DNA of 27,745 nt from Pseudobutyrivibrio ruminis (GCF_015057245.1 NZ_SVET01000025.1:1-27745); one strand, 5' to 3'; numbered from the stretch's first letter, positions 7,562 through 16,447 are shown. Notes: a model not told the origin generated them from the letters alone. Numbers and translations: made by a program.

Positions 7562-8634
7562 TAAGTAGTCCCTTTCGAAGCGTCTTTTGCGTCCATTGTT
7601 CGCTTTCTAAGTTGTCCACAGGCCCCATCAATATCGCGACCCATTTCCCTTCTAATAGTAGCATTATTCACGTATTTTTCAATCTTTTTTTGGAATGCGT
7701 AGGCCCTGTCCATGCTTGGTGAAACGAAATCGCGCTCCTTAATTGGGTTCACCGGAATGAGGTTCACATGGCAGTTAAGATGACCTATTAATTCACCTAA
7801 TTCTGTGGCATCCTGGTCTCTATCATTGACGCCACCAACAAGGGAATATTCGAAAGTAATTCTTCGACCTGTCTTGTTGAAATAGTATTCACAAGCATCG
7901 ATTAGCTCATGAATCTCATACTTGTTTGCAATTGGCATAAGCTCTGCTCGCTTCTGCTGGTTTGGTGCATGTAAGGAAATGGCAAGTGTGATTGTCAAAT
8001 CCTCATCTGCAAGTTGCTTTATGCGAGGAACAATACCACATGTGCTGACTGTGATATTTCGCTGAGAAATATTCAGTCCATTTTCATCTGATAATAGTCT
8101 AACAAATTTAACTATATTATCATAGTTGTCCATTGGCTCGCCTGTGCCCATAACAACTAAATTGGAAACACGCTCTCCTGTATCCCTTTGGATGGCATAT
8201 ATCTGTCCAAGCATCTCTGAAGCTGTCAGGTTTCTCACCCATCCGTTTAGTGTAGATGCACAGAAACGACATCCCATTTTGCATCCAACCTGAGAGCTGA
8301 TGCACACAGAGTTACCATGCTTGTAGCTCATCCAAACGCTCTCTACCATTTCTCCATCATATAGCTCGAAAAGATATTTGCGAGTACCATCGATTTTTGA
8401 AACCTGTAAATCGATTTGCTTTAATGGATGATAGTTGCATCTGTCTTTTAGCTTTTCCTTGAGAGACTTTGGAATGTTTTTCATCTCGTCATAATCCTGT
8501 GCCAAATGCTGATGCATCCACTCATAAAGCTGCTTAGCTCTATATTTGGGCTCTCCCAAGTCAGCTGTGATAAATTCTGTTAGTTCGTTTAAATTTAGAG
8601 ACCTAATGTCTACTAGTTCTTTTTCATTACACAT
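7561..8634 (-). CDS. rlmN: Dual-specificity 23S rRNA/tRNA adenine-C2 methyltransferase
   Basis: A 357-residue radical SAM enzyme that methylates C2 of A2503 in 23S rRNA and A37 in some tRNAs. The 4Fe-4S ligands form CX3CX2C (C118, C122, C125 in GCKMGCRFC), the SAM-binding GTGEP lies at 163-167, and the C-terminal cysteine C339 (DIDGACGQL) matches the residue that carries the transient methyl group. It starts inside the end of rsmB, a 22-nt overlap, with no clear Shine-Dalgarno, which points to coupled translation. RlmN rather than Cfr is inferred from the housekeeping context. Confidence 0.95.
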   Translation of the reverse strand: MCNEKELVDIRSLNLNELTEFITADLGEPKYRAKQLYEWMHQHLAQDYDEMKNIPKSLKEKLKDRCNYHPLKQIDLQVSKIDGTRKYLFELYDGEMVESVWMSYKHGNSVCISSQVGCKMGCRFCASTLNGWVRNLTASEMLGQIYAIQRDTGERVSNLVVMGTGEPMDNYDNIVKFVRLLSDENGLNISQRNITVSTCGIVPRIKQLADEDLTITLAISLHAPNQQKRAELMPIANKYEIHELIDACEYYFNKTGRRITFEYSLVGGVNDRDQDATELGELIGHLNCHVNLIPVNPIKERDFVSPSMDRAYAFQKKIEKYVNNATIRREMGRDIDGACGQLRKRTMDAKDASKGTT

Positions 8635-9893
8635 ATAAAAAATCCATCGTGACTAGAATCAGGCAATAGCTGCTCCATGCTAACCATTGTAAACTCCTTA
8701 TGTGATGATAAGAAGTTGTTTACCTGATTTTCGTTTTCATCTTTGTTAATAGTACATGTGCTATAGCACAATGTTCCGCCGGCCTTTACATATCTACAAA
8801 CATTCTCCAGTATATTGGCCTGAAGCTGTACCAGCTCATTCAAGCTTTCTTCTGTCTGATTGTATTTAATATCCGGCTTCTTTCTGATAATACCAAGACC
8901 TGAGCATGGTAAATCAGCAATTACCACATCATACTGATTTTCTGCTTCCTGGTCAAATTCTGTAGCATCCCACTGCTTGGCAATGATGTTGGTTGCCCCG
9001 GTTCTTTGTATGTTTTCATTTATAATAGAAACCTTTGCTTCGGTAAGGTCTCTGGCTTCCACACTTCCTTTGGAAGCAATCTGTGCCGCATGAAGCGCTT
9101 TGCCTCCTGGTGCTGCACACACATCAATGACTTTATCAGTATCCTTGATGCCTGCCCTGTATGGTACAAGCTGAGAAGAATAATCCTGAATATAGAAAAG
9201 ACCTTGATTAAATTCTGGAATACTTGCCAAAGAATCGTATCCATTGATGTAACATGCGCTGTCGATTGTATCGCATATACGTACTGAAATGTTTCTGCCT
9301 TCCAATTTTTCTTTCAGTTCTTCCCTGGTCACTTTGCTAAGGTTGACCCTGATGCAAAGATCCTGTGGTTCGTAAAAGCCTCCCAGAATTTCTTCTGTCT
9401 GTTCTTTGCCATACTCAGCAGTCCACTTGTCCACAATCCACTGTGGCATGGAGTACTTTGTGCACAAATCTGTAAACTTAACCTCTGCTTTCTGCCTGGA
9501 AATGTTTCTAAGTACTCCGTTAACAAATCCAGACAAACCAGTAAAGCCTTTTTTCTTTGCAATCTTTACGTATTCATTGCAGGTTGCAGAGTCTGGAACT
9601 GAATCCATGTAAAAGATTTCATAAGACCCCATTCGCATAATGGTGCGAATCACAGGCTTCATTTTTTTAGCCTTTGTTTTTGAAAAGCTGTCAATAATGT
9701 AATCAAGCTGAAGCTTTCGCTCCACTGTGCCGTTTACAAGACGTGTGATAAATGCTCTCTCGTTTTTATCGAGATATGCGTATTTATCTAAAACAGCTTT
9801 TAAATATATATGTGAGAACTGCCCATGCTCAAGAATCTCAAGTAGAGTTTCAAAAGCAATCATTCTCGTGTTTATCTTATTGTTATCTGACAT
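8613..9893 (-). CDS. rsmB: 16S rRNA cytosine-C5 (m5C967) methyltransferase
   Basis: A 426-residue enzyme with an N-terminal NusB-like RNA-binding domain (about 8-135) and a C-terminal SAM-dependent catalytic domain. Motifs are DVCAAPGGKALHAAQ (257-271), DLPCSGLG with C330, and YSTCTINKDENE with catalytic C380, the two-cysteine signature of RNA m5C methyltransferases. ATG at 9893 is preferred over a TTG one codon earlier because AGAGGA is well placed. The end overlaps rlmN and fmt lies 14 bp upstream. Confidence 0.94.
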   Translation of the reverse strand: MSDNNKINTRMIAFETLLEILEHGQFSHIYLKAVLDKYAYLDKNERAFITRLVNGTVERKLQLDYIIDSFSKTKAKKMKPVIRTIMRMGSYEIFYMDSVPDSATCNEYVKIAKKKGFTGLSGFVNGVLRNISRQKAEVKFTDLCTKYSMPQWIVDKWTAEYGKEQTEEILGGFYEPQDLCIRVNLSKVTREELKEKLEGRNISVRICDTIDSACYINGYDSLASIPEFNQGLFYIQDYSSQLVPYRAGIKDTDKVIDVCAAPGGKALHAAQIASKGSVEARDLTEAKVSIINENIQRTGATNIIAKQWDATEFDQEAENQYDVVIADLPCSGLGIIRKKPDIKYNQTEESLNELVQLQANILENVCRYVKAGGTLCYSTCTINKDENENQVNNFLSSHKEFTMVSMEQLLPDSSHDGFFICVMKKN

Positions 9894-9907
9894 CAAATAT
9901 CCTCTAA

Positions 9908-10843
9908 TTAATTCTTACTATTTGATAGTTTGGCACCAGTCTCAAGCTGATATCCTCTAAGGAAATCACCAGCTGCCATACGCTTTTTGCCTTCAAGCTG
10001 AAGCTCATTAATCTCGAGAGCCTTGCTGCCGCAAGCTATGGTAAATACGTTTTTATTTACATCAATAACTGTGCCAGCCTCACCTGACTTATCAACTACA
10101 GTTGCTTTCCAAAGCTTTAGCTGCTTACCATTAATAAATGTAAATGCTGATGGCCATGGATTAAGGCCTCTGATAAGGCGCTCAATCTCCTCTGCTGGCT
10201 TAGTCCAATCAATATTTCCCATATCCTTTGAAATCATACCTACGTGTGTAGCCTGTGATTCATCCTGAGGGATTGGTGTGATTTCTCCTCTATCAAGAGC
10301 CTCGATTGTCTTTACTGCAAGCTGTCCACCATCAAGAGCAAGCTTATCAAAGAGGCTGCCGCCTGTCTCATCTTTAGCAAGCTCAATCTCTGATTTAAGA
10401 AGCATATCACCATCATCAAGACCTGGGCCCATAAGCATTGTTGTGTTTCCCGATACCTTTTCTCCGTTGATAACAGCCCACTGAATTGGTGCTGCACCAC
10501 GATACTTTGGAAGAAGTGAGCCGTGAACATTTACGCAGCCAAGGCGTGGCATATCAAGGATAACCTTTGGAAGAATCTGTCCAAATGCAGCCACAACAAA
10601 TACATCTGCCTGGAACTGACGTAAATACTCTACCGACTCCTCTGCCCTGATTTTAACTGGCTGATAAACTGGGATATCATGCTCCATTGCAAATTCCTTT
10701 ACTGGAGTAGGCTGAAGCTTTCCACTACGTCCCTTTGGCTTATCTGGCTGAGACACTGCAAGGATAACTTCATGCCCAGCCTCATATATTGCCTTTAAAG
10801 TCTCCACCGCAAAATCGGGTGTACCCATAAATACTACTTTCAT
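9908..10843 (-). CDS. fmt: Methionyl-tRNA formyltransferase
   Basis: A 311-residue enzyme that formylates Met-tRNA(fMet) using 10-formyl-THF, needed for bacterial translation initiation. The N-terminal MKVVFMGTPDFAV, the substrate loop around residues 33-45, the catalytic N105-x-H107 in NVHGSLLPKYRG and the downstream GLDDGDML are all in place, followed by the C-terminal OB-like tRNA domain. AAAGGAT precedes the ATG. In most Clostridia a peptide deformylase gene adjoins fmt; here none does, and a divergent homologue lies about 7 kb away at 18181-18591. It is the first gene of the operon, just after a hairpin. Confidence 0.96.
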   Translation of the reverse strand: MKVVFMGTPDFAVETLKAIYEAGHEVILAVSQPDKPKGRSGKLQPTPVKEFAMEHDIPVYQPVKIRAEESVEYLRQFQADVFVVAAFGQILPKVILDMPRLGCVNVHGSLLPKYRGAAPIQWAVINGEKVSGNTTMLMGPGLDDGDMLLKSEIELAKDETGGSLFDKLALDGGQLAVKTIEALDRGEITPIPQDESQATHVGMISKDMGNIDWTKPAEEIERLIRGLNPWPSAFTFINGKQLKLWKATVVDKSGEAGTVIDVNKNVFTIACGSKALEINELQLEGKKRMAAGDFLRGYQLETGAKLSNSKN

Positions 10844-10875
10844 CTATATCAATCCTTTCTGCCTTTTGCATAAGA

Positions 10876-10925
10876 AAAAACGTCTCAAGACGCTACTTCT
10901 AAGTGTAACATTTTAAGACGTTTTT
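10876..10925 (-). terminator. Hairpin terminator between GNAT gene and fmt
   Basis: AAAAACGTCT (10876-10885) and AGACGTTTTT (10916-10925) are complementary. On the minus strand an inner hairpin, CGTC-TTGA-GACG, is followed directly by six T residues. Either form would end transcripts from the acetyltransferase gene before fmt. The fmt operon would then need its own promoter, which I cannot locate clearly. Confidence 0.6.
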
Positions 10926-10965
10926 GTACAATCGCAGTGACCTGACATAATATACGTAGGGCATT

Positions 10966-11439
10966 TTATAATACCTTCTCCATAACTGAGACTGATGATT
11001 TCTTATTACCCCAAGTCAATTCATCACGTCTCTTTGTCTCAAATCCCATCTTCTCCCAAAATGGAAGAACGTTATTTTCATAGTCATCAACTACATCAAT
11101 TCTAATAATTTGTGCTCCATCATTAAGAACCCTATTCTCAAAGAAATCATAAACAGCTGTGCCTAGGCCATTTTTCTGCTTTTCCTTTGTAATCATCATC
11201 AGAGAAAGATAAACATATCCTTCACCATTTATCATATAGTCAAGGATGCCGATTGGTTCATTGTCTACAAGTATATAGTTAGATGTAAAACCATGGGCTA
11301 GCATTTCTTCAAGCTCATTTTTAAGGAAGCTTTCATCTATATGATCTTCCCCTAAATGATGAATTAAAAAATCTGTATTTGAATTATATATTTTTATAGC
11401 GTCAGCTATGTTTGTTGTGTCTATTGTTCTTTGTTCCAT
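10966..11439 (-). CDS. GNAT-family N-acetyltransferase
   Basis: A 157-residue soluble protein of the GNAT superfamily, which transfers an acetyl group from acetyl-CoA to an amine. The evidence is the fold pattern: ILVDNEPIGILDY for beta strands 3-4, then SLMMITKEKQKNGLGTAVYDFF, whose QKNGLGTA is the acetyl-CoA pyrophosphate loop, then NNVLPFWEKMGFETKRR near the end. The substrate is unknown. The ribosome site is weak. Downstream lies a terminator; upstream is a 540-bp gene-free region with an inverted-repeat array. Unlike the other two GNAT genes here it stands alone. Confidence 0.85.
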   Translation of the reverse strand: MEQRTIDTTNIADAIKIYNSNTDFLIHHLGEDHIDESFLKNELEEMLAHGFTSNYILVDNEPIGILDYMINGEGYVYLSLMMITKEKQKNGLGTAVYDFFENRVLNDGAQIIRIDVVDDYENNVLPFWEKMGFETKRRDELTWGNKKSSVSVMEKVL

Positions 11440-11549
11440 TATATTTTGTAGCTTCTTTCTAGTGATTTATTATTTCTAGCAATTATCAAGCTCTATCTGC
11501 TAGCTTCAGGATGGATTAATGAGTCTTTAGATAGCATTTTGGAACCAAG

Positions 11550-11912
11550 TTAAGTGAATTACTGAAATCCCCAAATTCACTTACACGCAAATTGAATAAA
11601 AGTTAAGTGAATCTAAAAATTTTTTAATCTCACTTAAAAATGAAACATGGAATTAAGTGTATAAAAAATATCTCAAAATAAACTTAACTTTTTCATCCTA
11701 AAATCTCCGCTTCTTAAGTTTATTATGTAATAAGCAAAATAAACTTAACTCAATCACACTGTTTATTAAGTGAATTTTTGATTACCTAATAATCGACTTA
11801 ACTTTAACTAAAATATTTTAACTTATTTTAAGTTTATTTTTGTTCTTTCCATATTCACTTAACTGCCAAATCACTTTTTAAGTGAAAAATAGGTTTTCAT
11901 ATTTTAACTTAA
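11550..11912. repeat. Array A: seven regularly spaced inverted-repeat units
   Basis: This lies in the 540-bp gene-free region 11440-11978. The word TTAAGTGAAT or TTAAGTTTAT alternates strictly with its reverse complement. Forward/reverse starts are 11550/11574, 11603/11630, 11653/11678, 11714/11738, 11766/11792, 11828/11853 and 11878/11903. Units begin 50-62 nt apart, and arms begin about 24-27 nt apart. Unit 1 has a perfect 10-bp and unit 4 a perfect 11-bp stem; the others have 0-2 mismatches over 8-10 bp. Sequence between arms is not conserved. A tight extra hairpin, TCACTT-TTT-AAGTGA, sits at 11871-11885. No T-runs follow most units, so these are not ordinary terminators. Function unknown. 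Confidence 0.85.
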
Positions 11913-11978
11913 CTAAATATCTCCTCAAGTCACGAATTATGAATCCACATTAATATATCAGTCTACAGAACACCAAAC

Positions 11979-12635
11979 CTACTCAACCGAATAAATTGTA
12001 TTCTTCTCAAACAATCCAATGGCGAATCCCATCTTCATAAACAGTGGCATATTTTCGTATGCCTGAAAGCTGGTTCGCTCCAGCAGCTCTTCCAGTGTAA
12101 GCTCCTCGTAATAGCCGTATGGATTGGCTACAGTGATTTTATCGTTTGGAATATCTGCAGCGATGATCAATGAATAATGCAAAGTCCATTCGTCTCCATA
12201 CAAAGCTGCCCACTCAAATGGAACAGGTTTTCCAGCTGCCAGAGTATCGTACATGATGTCGATGAACTCGGTGTTTTTCACATACTTGTGAATCTCGGTT
12301 TTGTACTCAGGAAACTGCTTATTCATCTCCTGGCAAAACTTATTTCCTGTAGAAGTAACGACTTTGCCATATTGGTCATACAAGCTTTCTTCTGTAATAT
12401 CTCCTCCATTCCAGGCTGAAAACATTTCAATTACAGCATATCCGCAGGAAATATCCTGGGTAATTACCTCAACATTTTCAGCCCCCACAGGAGTCTGATA
12501 TTTTTCATCTGTATATACACTGGAATAATCATCCTGTGTGAGCTTTGTGCGAATGCCTGTAATTCCCAATGCAATCAAAGCCACGCAGATGACTAAAACC
12601 AAAACGCACCCTAACACTTTCAGTACTTTTTTCAT
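11979..12635 (-). CDS. Membrane-anchored C39-like cysteine peptidase
   Basis: A 218-residue protein with one N-terminal membrane span or uncleaved signal (about 4-27) and an extracytoplasmic papain-fold domain of the C39-like type. The catalytic set can be read as Q60 and C64 in QDISCGYAVI, H153 in LHYSLIIA, and N171 in VANPYG, in the order expected for the fold. C39-like domains outside ABC exporters are of unknown substrate in most cases. It starts 23 bp after a GNAT gene with AGGAGA upstream, so the two are probably co-transcribed. The inverted-repeat array lies just past its stop. Confidence 0.8.
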   Translation of the reverse strand: MKKVLKVLGCVLVLVICVALIALGITGIRTKLTQDDYSSVYTDEKYQTPVGAENVEVITQDISCGYAVIEMFSAWNGGDITEESLYDQYGKVVTSTGNKFCQEMNKQFPEYKTEIHKYVKNTEFIDIMYDTLAAGKPVPFEWAALYGDEWTLHYSLIIAADIPNDKITVANPYGYYEELTLEELLERTSFQAYENMPLFMKMGFAIGLFEKNTIYSVE

Positions 12636-12658
12636 ATATTCTCTTTCTCCTGTGTATC

Positions 12659-13207
12659 CTATAGCATTTTCACCATAAGATATTCATCGCGGTAACTACC
12701 ATCATCATACTTCAGTGCCTTTAGTGTCTTGCCGATTTCAACAAATCCCATCTTTTCATAAAGATGCTTTGCTCGATTATTGCCATCAACTACACCTAAC
12801 TCAACCTGCTCATATCCCATGTCTTTAGCCAGAGATAAAGAATACTTCATCATTTCAGTGCCTAGGCCTGAATCACAAAACTCCTGCGCCAATGCTATTG
12901 CAAAATCACAACGATGACGAATTCTGCGAATCTCTCCCTTTGTCATAATGCAACATGTTCCTGCAAGCTTTCCTTCTACTTCTGCAGCCATCATTATTTC
13001 CCTAGGAGCATTGCGCTTGCCCTCAAGAAGTTTAGCTTCGTCCTCAATAGTGTATGTCACTTCATCTGCATAACGAAGCAGAAACTCAGTTTCACCAGAG
13101 ACAATGCGTAGATATTCAATCATATCTGCTGAATCACTCTTATCAATGGAACGCAACTTACATTTTCTTCCATCTTTCAATATGATTTCTTTTTCTTCAA
13201 AAACCAC
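12659..13207 (-). CDS. GNAT-family N-acetyltransferase
   Basis: A 182-residue acetyltransferase-fold protein. The acetyl-CoA loop is in ALAQEFCDSGLGTEMMKY (near 105-122) and the C-terminal NNRAKHLYEKMGFVEIG is typical of RimJ/RimL-like and aminoglycoside-type GNAT proteins. The start is GTG at 13207, preceded by GGGGG at suitable spacing; no better ATG is visible. Downstream by 23 bp is the C39-like peptidase gene. Substrate cannot be deduced. Confidence 0.87.
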   Translation of the reverse strand: MVFEEKEIILKDGRKCKLRSIDKSDSADMIEYLRIVSGETEFLLRYADEVTYTIEDEAKLLEGKRNAPREIMMAAEVEGKLAGTCCIMTKGEIRRIRHRCDFAIALAQEFCDSGLGTEMMKYSLSLAKDMGYEQVELGVVDGNNRAKHLYEKMGFVEIGKTLKALKYDDGSYRDEYLMVKML

Positions 13208-13313
13208 GACTTATTCCCCCTACTCTCTTTAATTATTGTTTCTATTCTATATGTTATGGCTTCATAAATAAAGAAAAATATTCACACTATCTGGAATTTG
13301 TTGTCTCCTACTA

Positions 13314-13667
13314 TTATTCTTCAGCTATTTCTTTTGCTAGCTCTATAATTTCATATGCATACATAGACTTTCCCTTTTTTAGTAGTTTTAAATATAGTGG
13401 ATAGTTAATGATGCAAATTGCAATTCCTATAATTCCAAGAATTATTCCAAATACCATTGCTGCTATGCCAGATCCAAGCACGCCCATAGAAAAGCACATT
13501 CCGGTTCCTAAAATCAAAGCACCTACTATACCTACCGATAAAGCTGTAATAAATGCTGGCTTTTTCGCCTTGTCATCAAGCTTCTTCAGCTGGCGCACCT
13601 TGCTTGTTTCCTTTGGCATATAGTCCTTTGCAATACTTTCTGCATATACTTTGTCTAAATTGTTCAT
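13314..13667 (-). CDS. Small two-span membrane protein of unknown function
   Basis: A 117-residue protein I do not recognise. An N-terminal soluble part of about 40 residues, rich in lysine (KVRQLKKLDDKAKKP), precedes two strongly hydrophobic segments in tandem (about 41-67 and 69-90) joined by a glycine-rich turn, then a short charged C-terminal helix. The start is set at 13667 because GGAGG lies eight bases before that ATG; earlier in-frame starts up to 13691 overlap the ribosome site. It lies between a GNAT gene and the broken epimerase gene, on the same strand. Confidence 0.6.
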   Translation of the reverse strand: MNNLDKVYAESIAKDYMPKETSKVRQLKKLDDKAKKPAFITALSVGIVGALILGTGMCFSMGVLGSGIAAMVFGIILGIIGIAICIINYPLYLKLLKKGKSMYAYEIIELAKEIAEE

Positions 13668-13697
13668 TTTGTTTTCCTCCATCATAATCAAAATTAT

Positions 13698-14378
13698 TTA
13701 CGCTATTTTTCCTGTGTCTTTTAACCATCTGATTTCATCACGAATTGTTTCTCTGTATGGTCTGGTTGTATAGCCAAGTTCCTTGGCTGCTTTACTTGAA
13801 TCAAATCGATTATTTCTTGCCAAATTGTATACAGAGAATGTAGTCATAAGTGGCTTTTCGCCTGTTTTCTTAGCCTTCTTTTCAAGCATCTTTGCAAGTA
13901 AATTTGCAGCTGAAATTGGCAAAAAGAATTTCAATGGCTTGCAGCCGCTTTCCTCTGAGACAAGCTTGGTGAAATCTTTAAAGCTGACTGGCTCATTTCC
14001 AAGAATGTAACACTCTCCACTCTTTCCCTTGTCTGCTGCGCCAATAACACCGTCTGCCAAATCTCTTACATCACATAAATTGAAGCTGCCATCTATTCCA
14101 GCAGGCATTTCACCGTTGATGATATCTACAAGTGTCTTTGTTGTTTCGCCCATTGCAAAATCTTCTGGTCCAAGGATTCCAGAAGGATGAACTACACATG
14201 CGTTTAATCCATCAGCTGCTGCCTTCAGTACTACATTTGTAGCCATAGCTTTTGACATTGAATAACAACCTTTGATTCTCTCTGGATCAAGTGGAATAGA
14301 ACCTTCGCACTCTCTGATTGTTCCTTTTTCCTCTTCTGGAATAGCTCCCGTTGACGAGCAATAAACCAGCTTAGATAC
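13698..14378 (-). pseudogene. NAD-dependent epimerase/dehydratase, N-terminal half deleted
   Basis: The reading frame from 14378 encodes VSKLVYCSSTGAIPE, the middle of an extended short-chain dehydrogenase, followed by the catalytic YSMSK motif and a normal C-terminal part to TGKIA. An in-frame TGA (14379-14381) lies immediately before it, and the N-terminal Rossmann domain with its GxxGxxG NAD-binding motif is missing. Upstream, a promoter, a GGAG ribosome site and an ATG at 14407 survive but lead into another frame. The simplest reading is an internal deletion of roughly 80-100 codons that also shifted frame. A shorter product could start at 14258 but would lack the cofactor site. Assembly error is not excluded. 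Confidence 0.75.
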
Positions 14379-14437
14379 TCATTTATCTTTACCTCCATCA
14401 CTTTCATTTTTCAGCTCCTTGCTTTGAGCTTGATGTG

Positions 14438-14533
14438 ATTATAGGAAAAAGCTTCTATAAACAGAACAACACTTTCCACGAAAAGTGTTGATTTCAGGGA
14501 CTAAGGTCCCAACACGATTCATGAAAAGTGTTG
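14438..14533 (-). promoter_or_regulatory. Promoter with two TetR-type operator palindromes
   Basis: Two related 24-bp imperfect palindromes, 14467-14490 and 14510-14533, both begin CAACAC and end AAAAGTGTTG; their centres are 43 bp apart. Between them is GGGAC-TAAG-GTCCC (14497-14510). On the minus strand a -10 TATAAT (14443-14438) follows a weak -35 TTCTGT (14466-14461), directly beside the first palindrome. The TetR gene ends 26 bp away, so its product is the likely ligand, repressing the now broken epimerase gene. Confidence 0.65.
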
Positions 14534-14559
14534 TATTTTCATTTATTTAGTTTTAGTTG

Positions 14560-15144
14560 CTAATGCGCAGGCCTCAAAATGCACTTTTGAATTATGCCAA
14601 TTATTTCCTCTTTTGGCTGTGCACAATCCCTGGCCAGCCACTCGTTAATCAAACCTATGATACCATTCAAATAGAAAATCATGATGAATGGTTGCTCTTC
14701 TTCTGATACTCCAAATCTAGTAAGAATCGGTCCAAATATTTCTTTAAACCATTTCTCGTAGGTTTTCTCAGCACCCATCATCTCATTCTTTTCATACATA
14801 ATTAGAAAGAGCTTGCGATTATCTTCCACAAATTCCAAATACGGCATCAGATACTTTGGTGTAATCAAAAACAGTTCCTCATCAGTCTTATCAGCAATAT
14901 TAACTTCCTTAGGTCCCTCTGCAGAAAACCTGCCAAAGAAATCTTTATAAACTGCTTCAATGGTCTCCTTTAGAAGATCATTCGTATTGTCATAATGCAG
15001 ATAAAATGTGGATCTGTTAACCCCTGCCACTTCACATATTTCTTTAACAGTAATCAATTCAAAATCCTTTTCATCTATTAATGAAATAAGTGCAGTGTGC
15101 ATCTTTTCAGCCGATTTGAAATACTTGCTTTCGTTTTTGTTCAT
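14560..15144 (-). CDS. TetR/AcrR-family transcriptional regulator
   Basis: A 194-residue protein with an N-terminal helix-turn-helix, ITVKEICEVAGVNRSTFYLHYDN (about 31-53), typical of the TetR family and especially of the group with a C-terminal TetR_C-like ligand domain found in Firmicutes. The ligand is unknown. It follows the zinc-ribbon gene by 16 bp with GAGGG right after that stop, so it may be co-transcribed. The two palindromes downstream, in front of the epimerase remnant, are the likely targets. Confidence 0.9.
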   Translation of the reverse strand: MNKNESKYFKSAEKMHTALISLIDEKDFELITVKEICEVAGVNRSTFYLHYDNTNDLLKETIEAVYKDFFGRFSAEGPKEVNIADKTDEELFLITPKYLMPYLEFVEDNRKLFLIMYEKNEMMGAEKTYEKWFKEIFGPILTRFGVSEEEQPFIMIFYLNGIIGLINEWLARDCAQPKEEIIGIIQKCILRPAH

Positions 15145-15160
15145 AGCTAAATTACCCTCG

Positions 15161-16447
15161 TTAGTTGTATTGACTAAGCTCCAACAATACCCAATCCTGG
15201 GACTCTATGTCGTATTCAGTTCCGCAGAATGGACAGTTCTTGTTGAGGACTGCATTAAAACTTCCAGAGCATTTAGGGCAAGATATTCGTGTCATTGAAA
15301 ACTGAAGGTTCAACGGAATATCTACTCTTCTACGAAATACGGCTCTGTATTTTTCGTGCTTGTATTTAATTTTGTTATCAAAAGCATACAACGTATCAAA
15401 GAACACATCCATGGCAACGGTCACCGAACCATTATTTTCCGTAAAGCTAATAAGCTTCATGGCATTGCCATAGTTCATGTCGATAATGTCTTTGAATCTT
15501 TTATCGAGAGCTGGTCCCTTGTAAAAAAGCAAATCCTGCTCATCTTTTGAATACACGGCTGTCTTAATAAGAGATAAGGCCTTTCCAGAAAAATAATCGA
15601 AGGAAAACTCAGGGCTATACTTCTTCATCATTTGCTCGAACTTGCCATGTGTACCTGCCGTGCCCCATTTACCTGCATTATTAACTATATCCCTGCGTAT
15701 AAGATTTAGAACATTCAGCACGCAAAAGGCTGAGTAAGTAATCAACATACCAAAAATAGTTACGACAAAATGTTCAAAAAGATTATAGTCCTCATCGTAT
15801 ACGTTTATGGAATACAGATTCAAGATTGCCCCGATAATGAATCCCAAAATTAACCCGCCAAGCAACACCTTTCCGCGAAGCCTGGTGTCCTCTCGCTCCT
15901 TAGGTGCTGCATCCTCGGTAAAATAATATCTGGTGATACGTGGAAACAAATCGTCCATCTTGTACATGGTTTTGCAATATGGACAGCCATCCACCAATCT
16001 AGAAATAGTACTTACTGCGCCACAGTTGGGGCAAGTACAAGGTTCCAAATCAGCTCTTATTCCGCTTGTCACATCTGTAATGACAGTATGAAGTGTGTTG
16101 TGTCTGCGGTCACTGTATTGCTTTTTGCCATCCTGCTTAACAGTTCTTTTTACATCATATTCCTCAAGACAAACGTAATTCTGATAGTGAGCATCCTTCC
16201 AATCACTAAGAACAATTGGTCCTAAATCTAATTCGTCCTCTTCTTCCTTGTCGTTAACTTCGTAATCAATAGAAAGCCCCTTGTCCATGATGCGCTCATG
16301 CTGAAGCTTTAAAAGATTAGTTATATCATTATCTGCGAAAGAGATTTTCTTGCCTTCAGATATGGCTAATCCCAAATTTTCTGTAAAAGCATCATATTTC
16401 TTTCGGTATAGTTCTGTCAGTCTTACTGGTCCAATATTAAACCCCAT
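15161..16447 (-). CDS. Membrane protein with two zinc ribbons and a Tim44-like domain
   Basis: A 428-residue protein of unclear function. Visible parts in order are an acidic soluble region (1-130), a CXXC pair zinc ribbon (C139, C142, C155, C158), two membrane spans (about 194-212 and 228-249), a domain resembling the Tim44/MRPL45 fold (about 265-385, with KYSPEFSFDYFSGKALSLIKTA), and a second CXXC pair ribbon near the end (C390, C393, C405, C408). Tim44-like domains bind membranes or proteins, so a membrane-associated scaffold is possible, but this is inference. A membrane-anchored protein is encoded 75 bp upstream and a TetR regulator 16 bp downstream on the same strand. Confidence 0.65.
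   Translation of the reverse strand: MGFNIGPVRLTELYRKKYDAFTENLGLAISEGKKISFADNDITNLLKLQHERIMDKGLSIDYEVNDKEEEDELDLGPIVLSDWKDAHYQNYVCLEEYDVKRTVKQDGKKQYSDRRHNTLHTVITDVTSGIRADLEPCTCPNCGAVSTISRLVDGCPYCKTMYKMDDLFPRITRYYFTEDAAPKEREDTRLRGKVLLGGLILGFIIGAILNLYSINVYDEDYNLFEHFVVTIFGMLITYSAFCVLNVLNLIRRDIVNNAGKWGTAGTHGKFEQMMKKYSPEFSFDYFSGKALSLIKTAVYSKDEQDLLFYKGPALDKRFKDIIDMNYGNAMKLISFTENNGSVTVAMDVFFDTLYAFDNKIKYKHEKYRAVFRRRVDIPLNLQFSMTRISCPKCSGSFNAVLNKNCPFCGTEYDIESQDWVLLELSQYN

Noticed and set aside
11550..11912. CRISPR array
   Set aside because: Repeats are only about 10 nt, occur in alternating orientation, and no cas gene is near. Spacing is regular but repeat length and orientation do not fit. The same reasons exclude the array at 26387-26667.
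11440..11978. Insertion sequence or MITE
   Set aside because: No transposase frame, no pair of longer terminal inverted repeats and no target duplication could be seen around the array.
14258..14407. Short frame starting at the ATG at 14407 as a separate gene
   Set aside because: It has a ribosome site, but its translation is the epimerase DNA in a shifted frame, so it is better seen as the leftover start of the broken gene.
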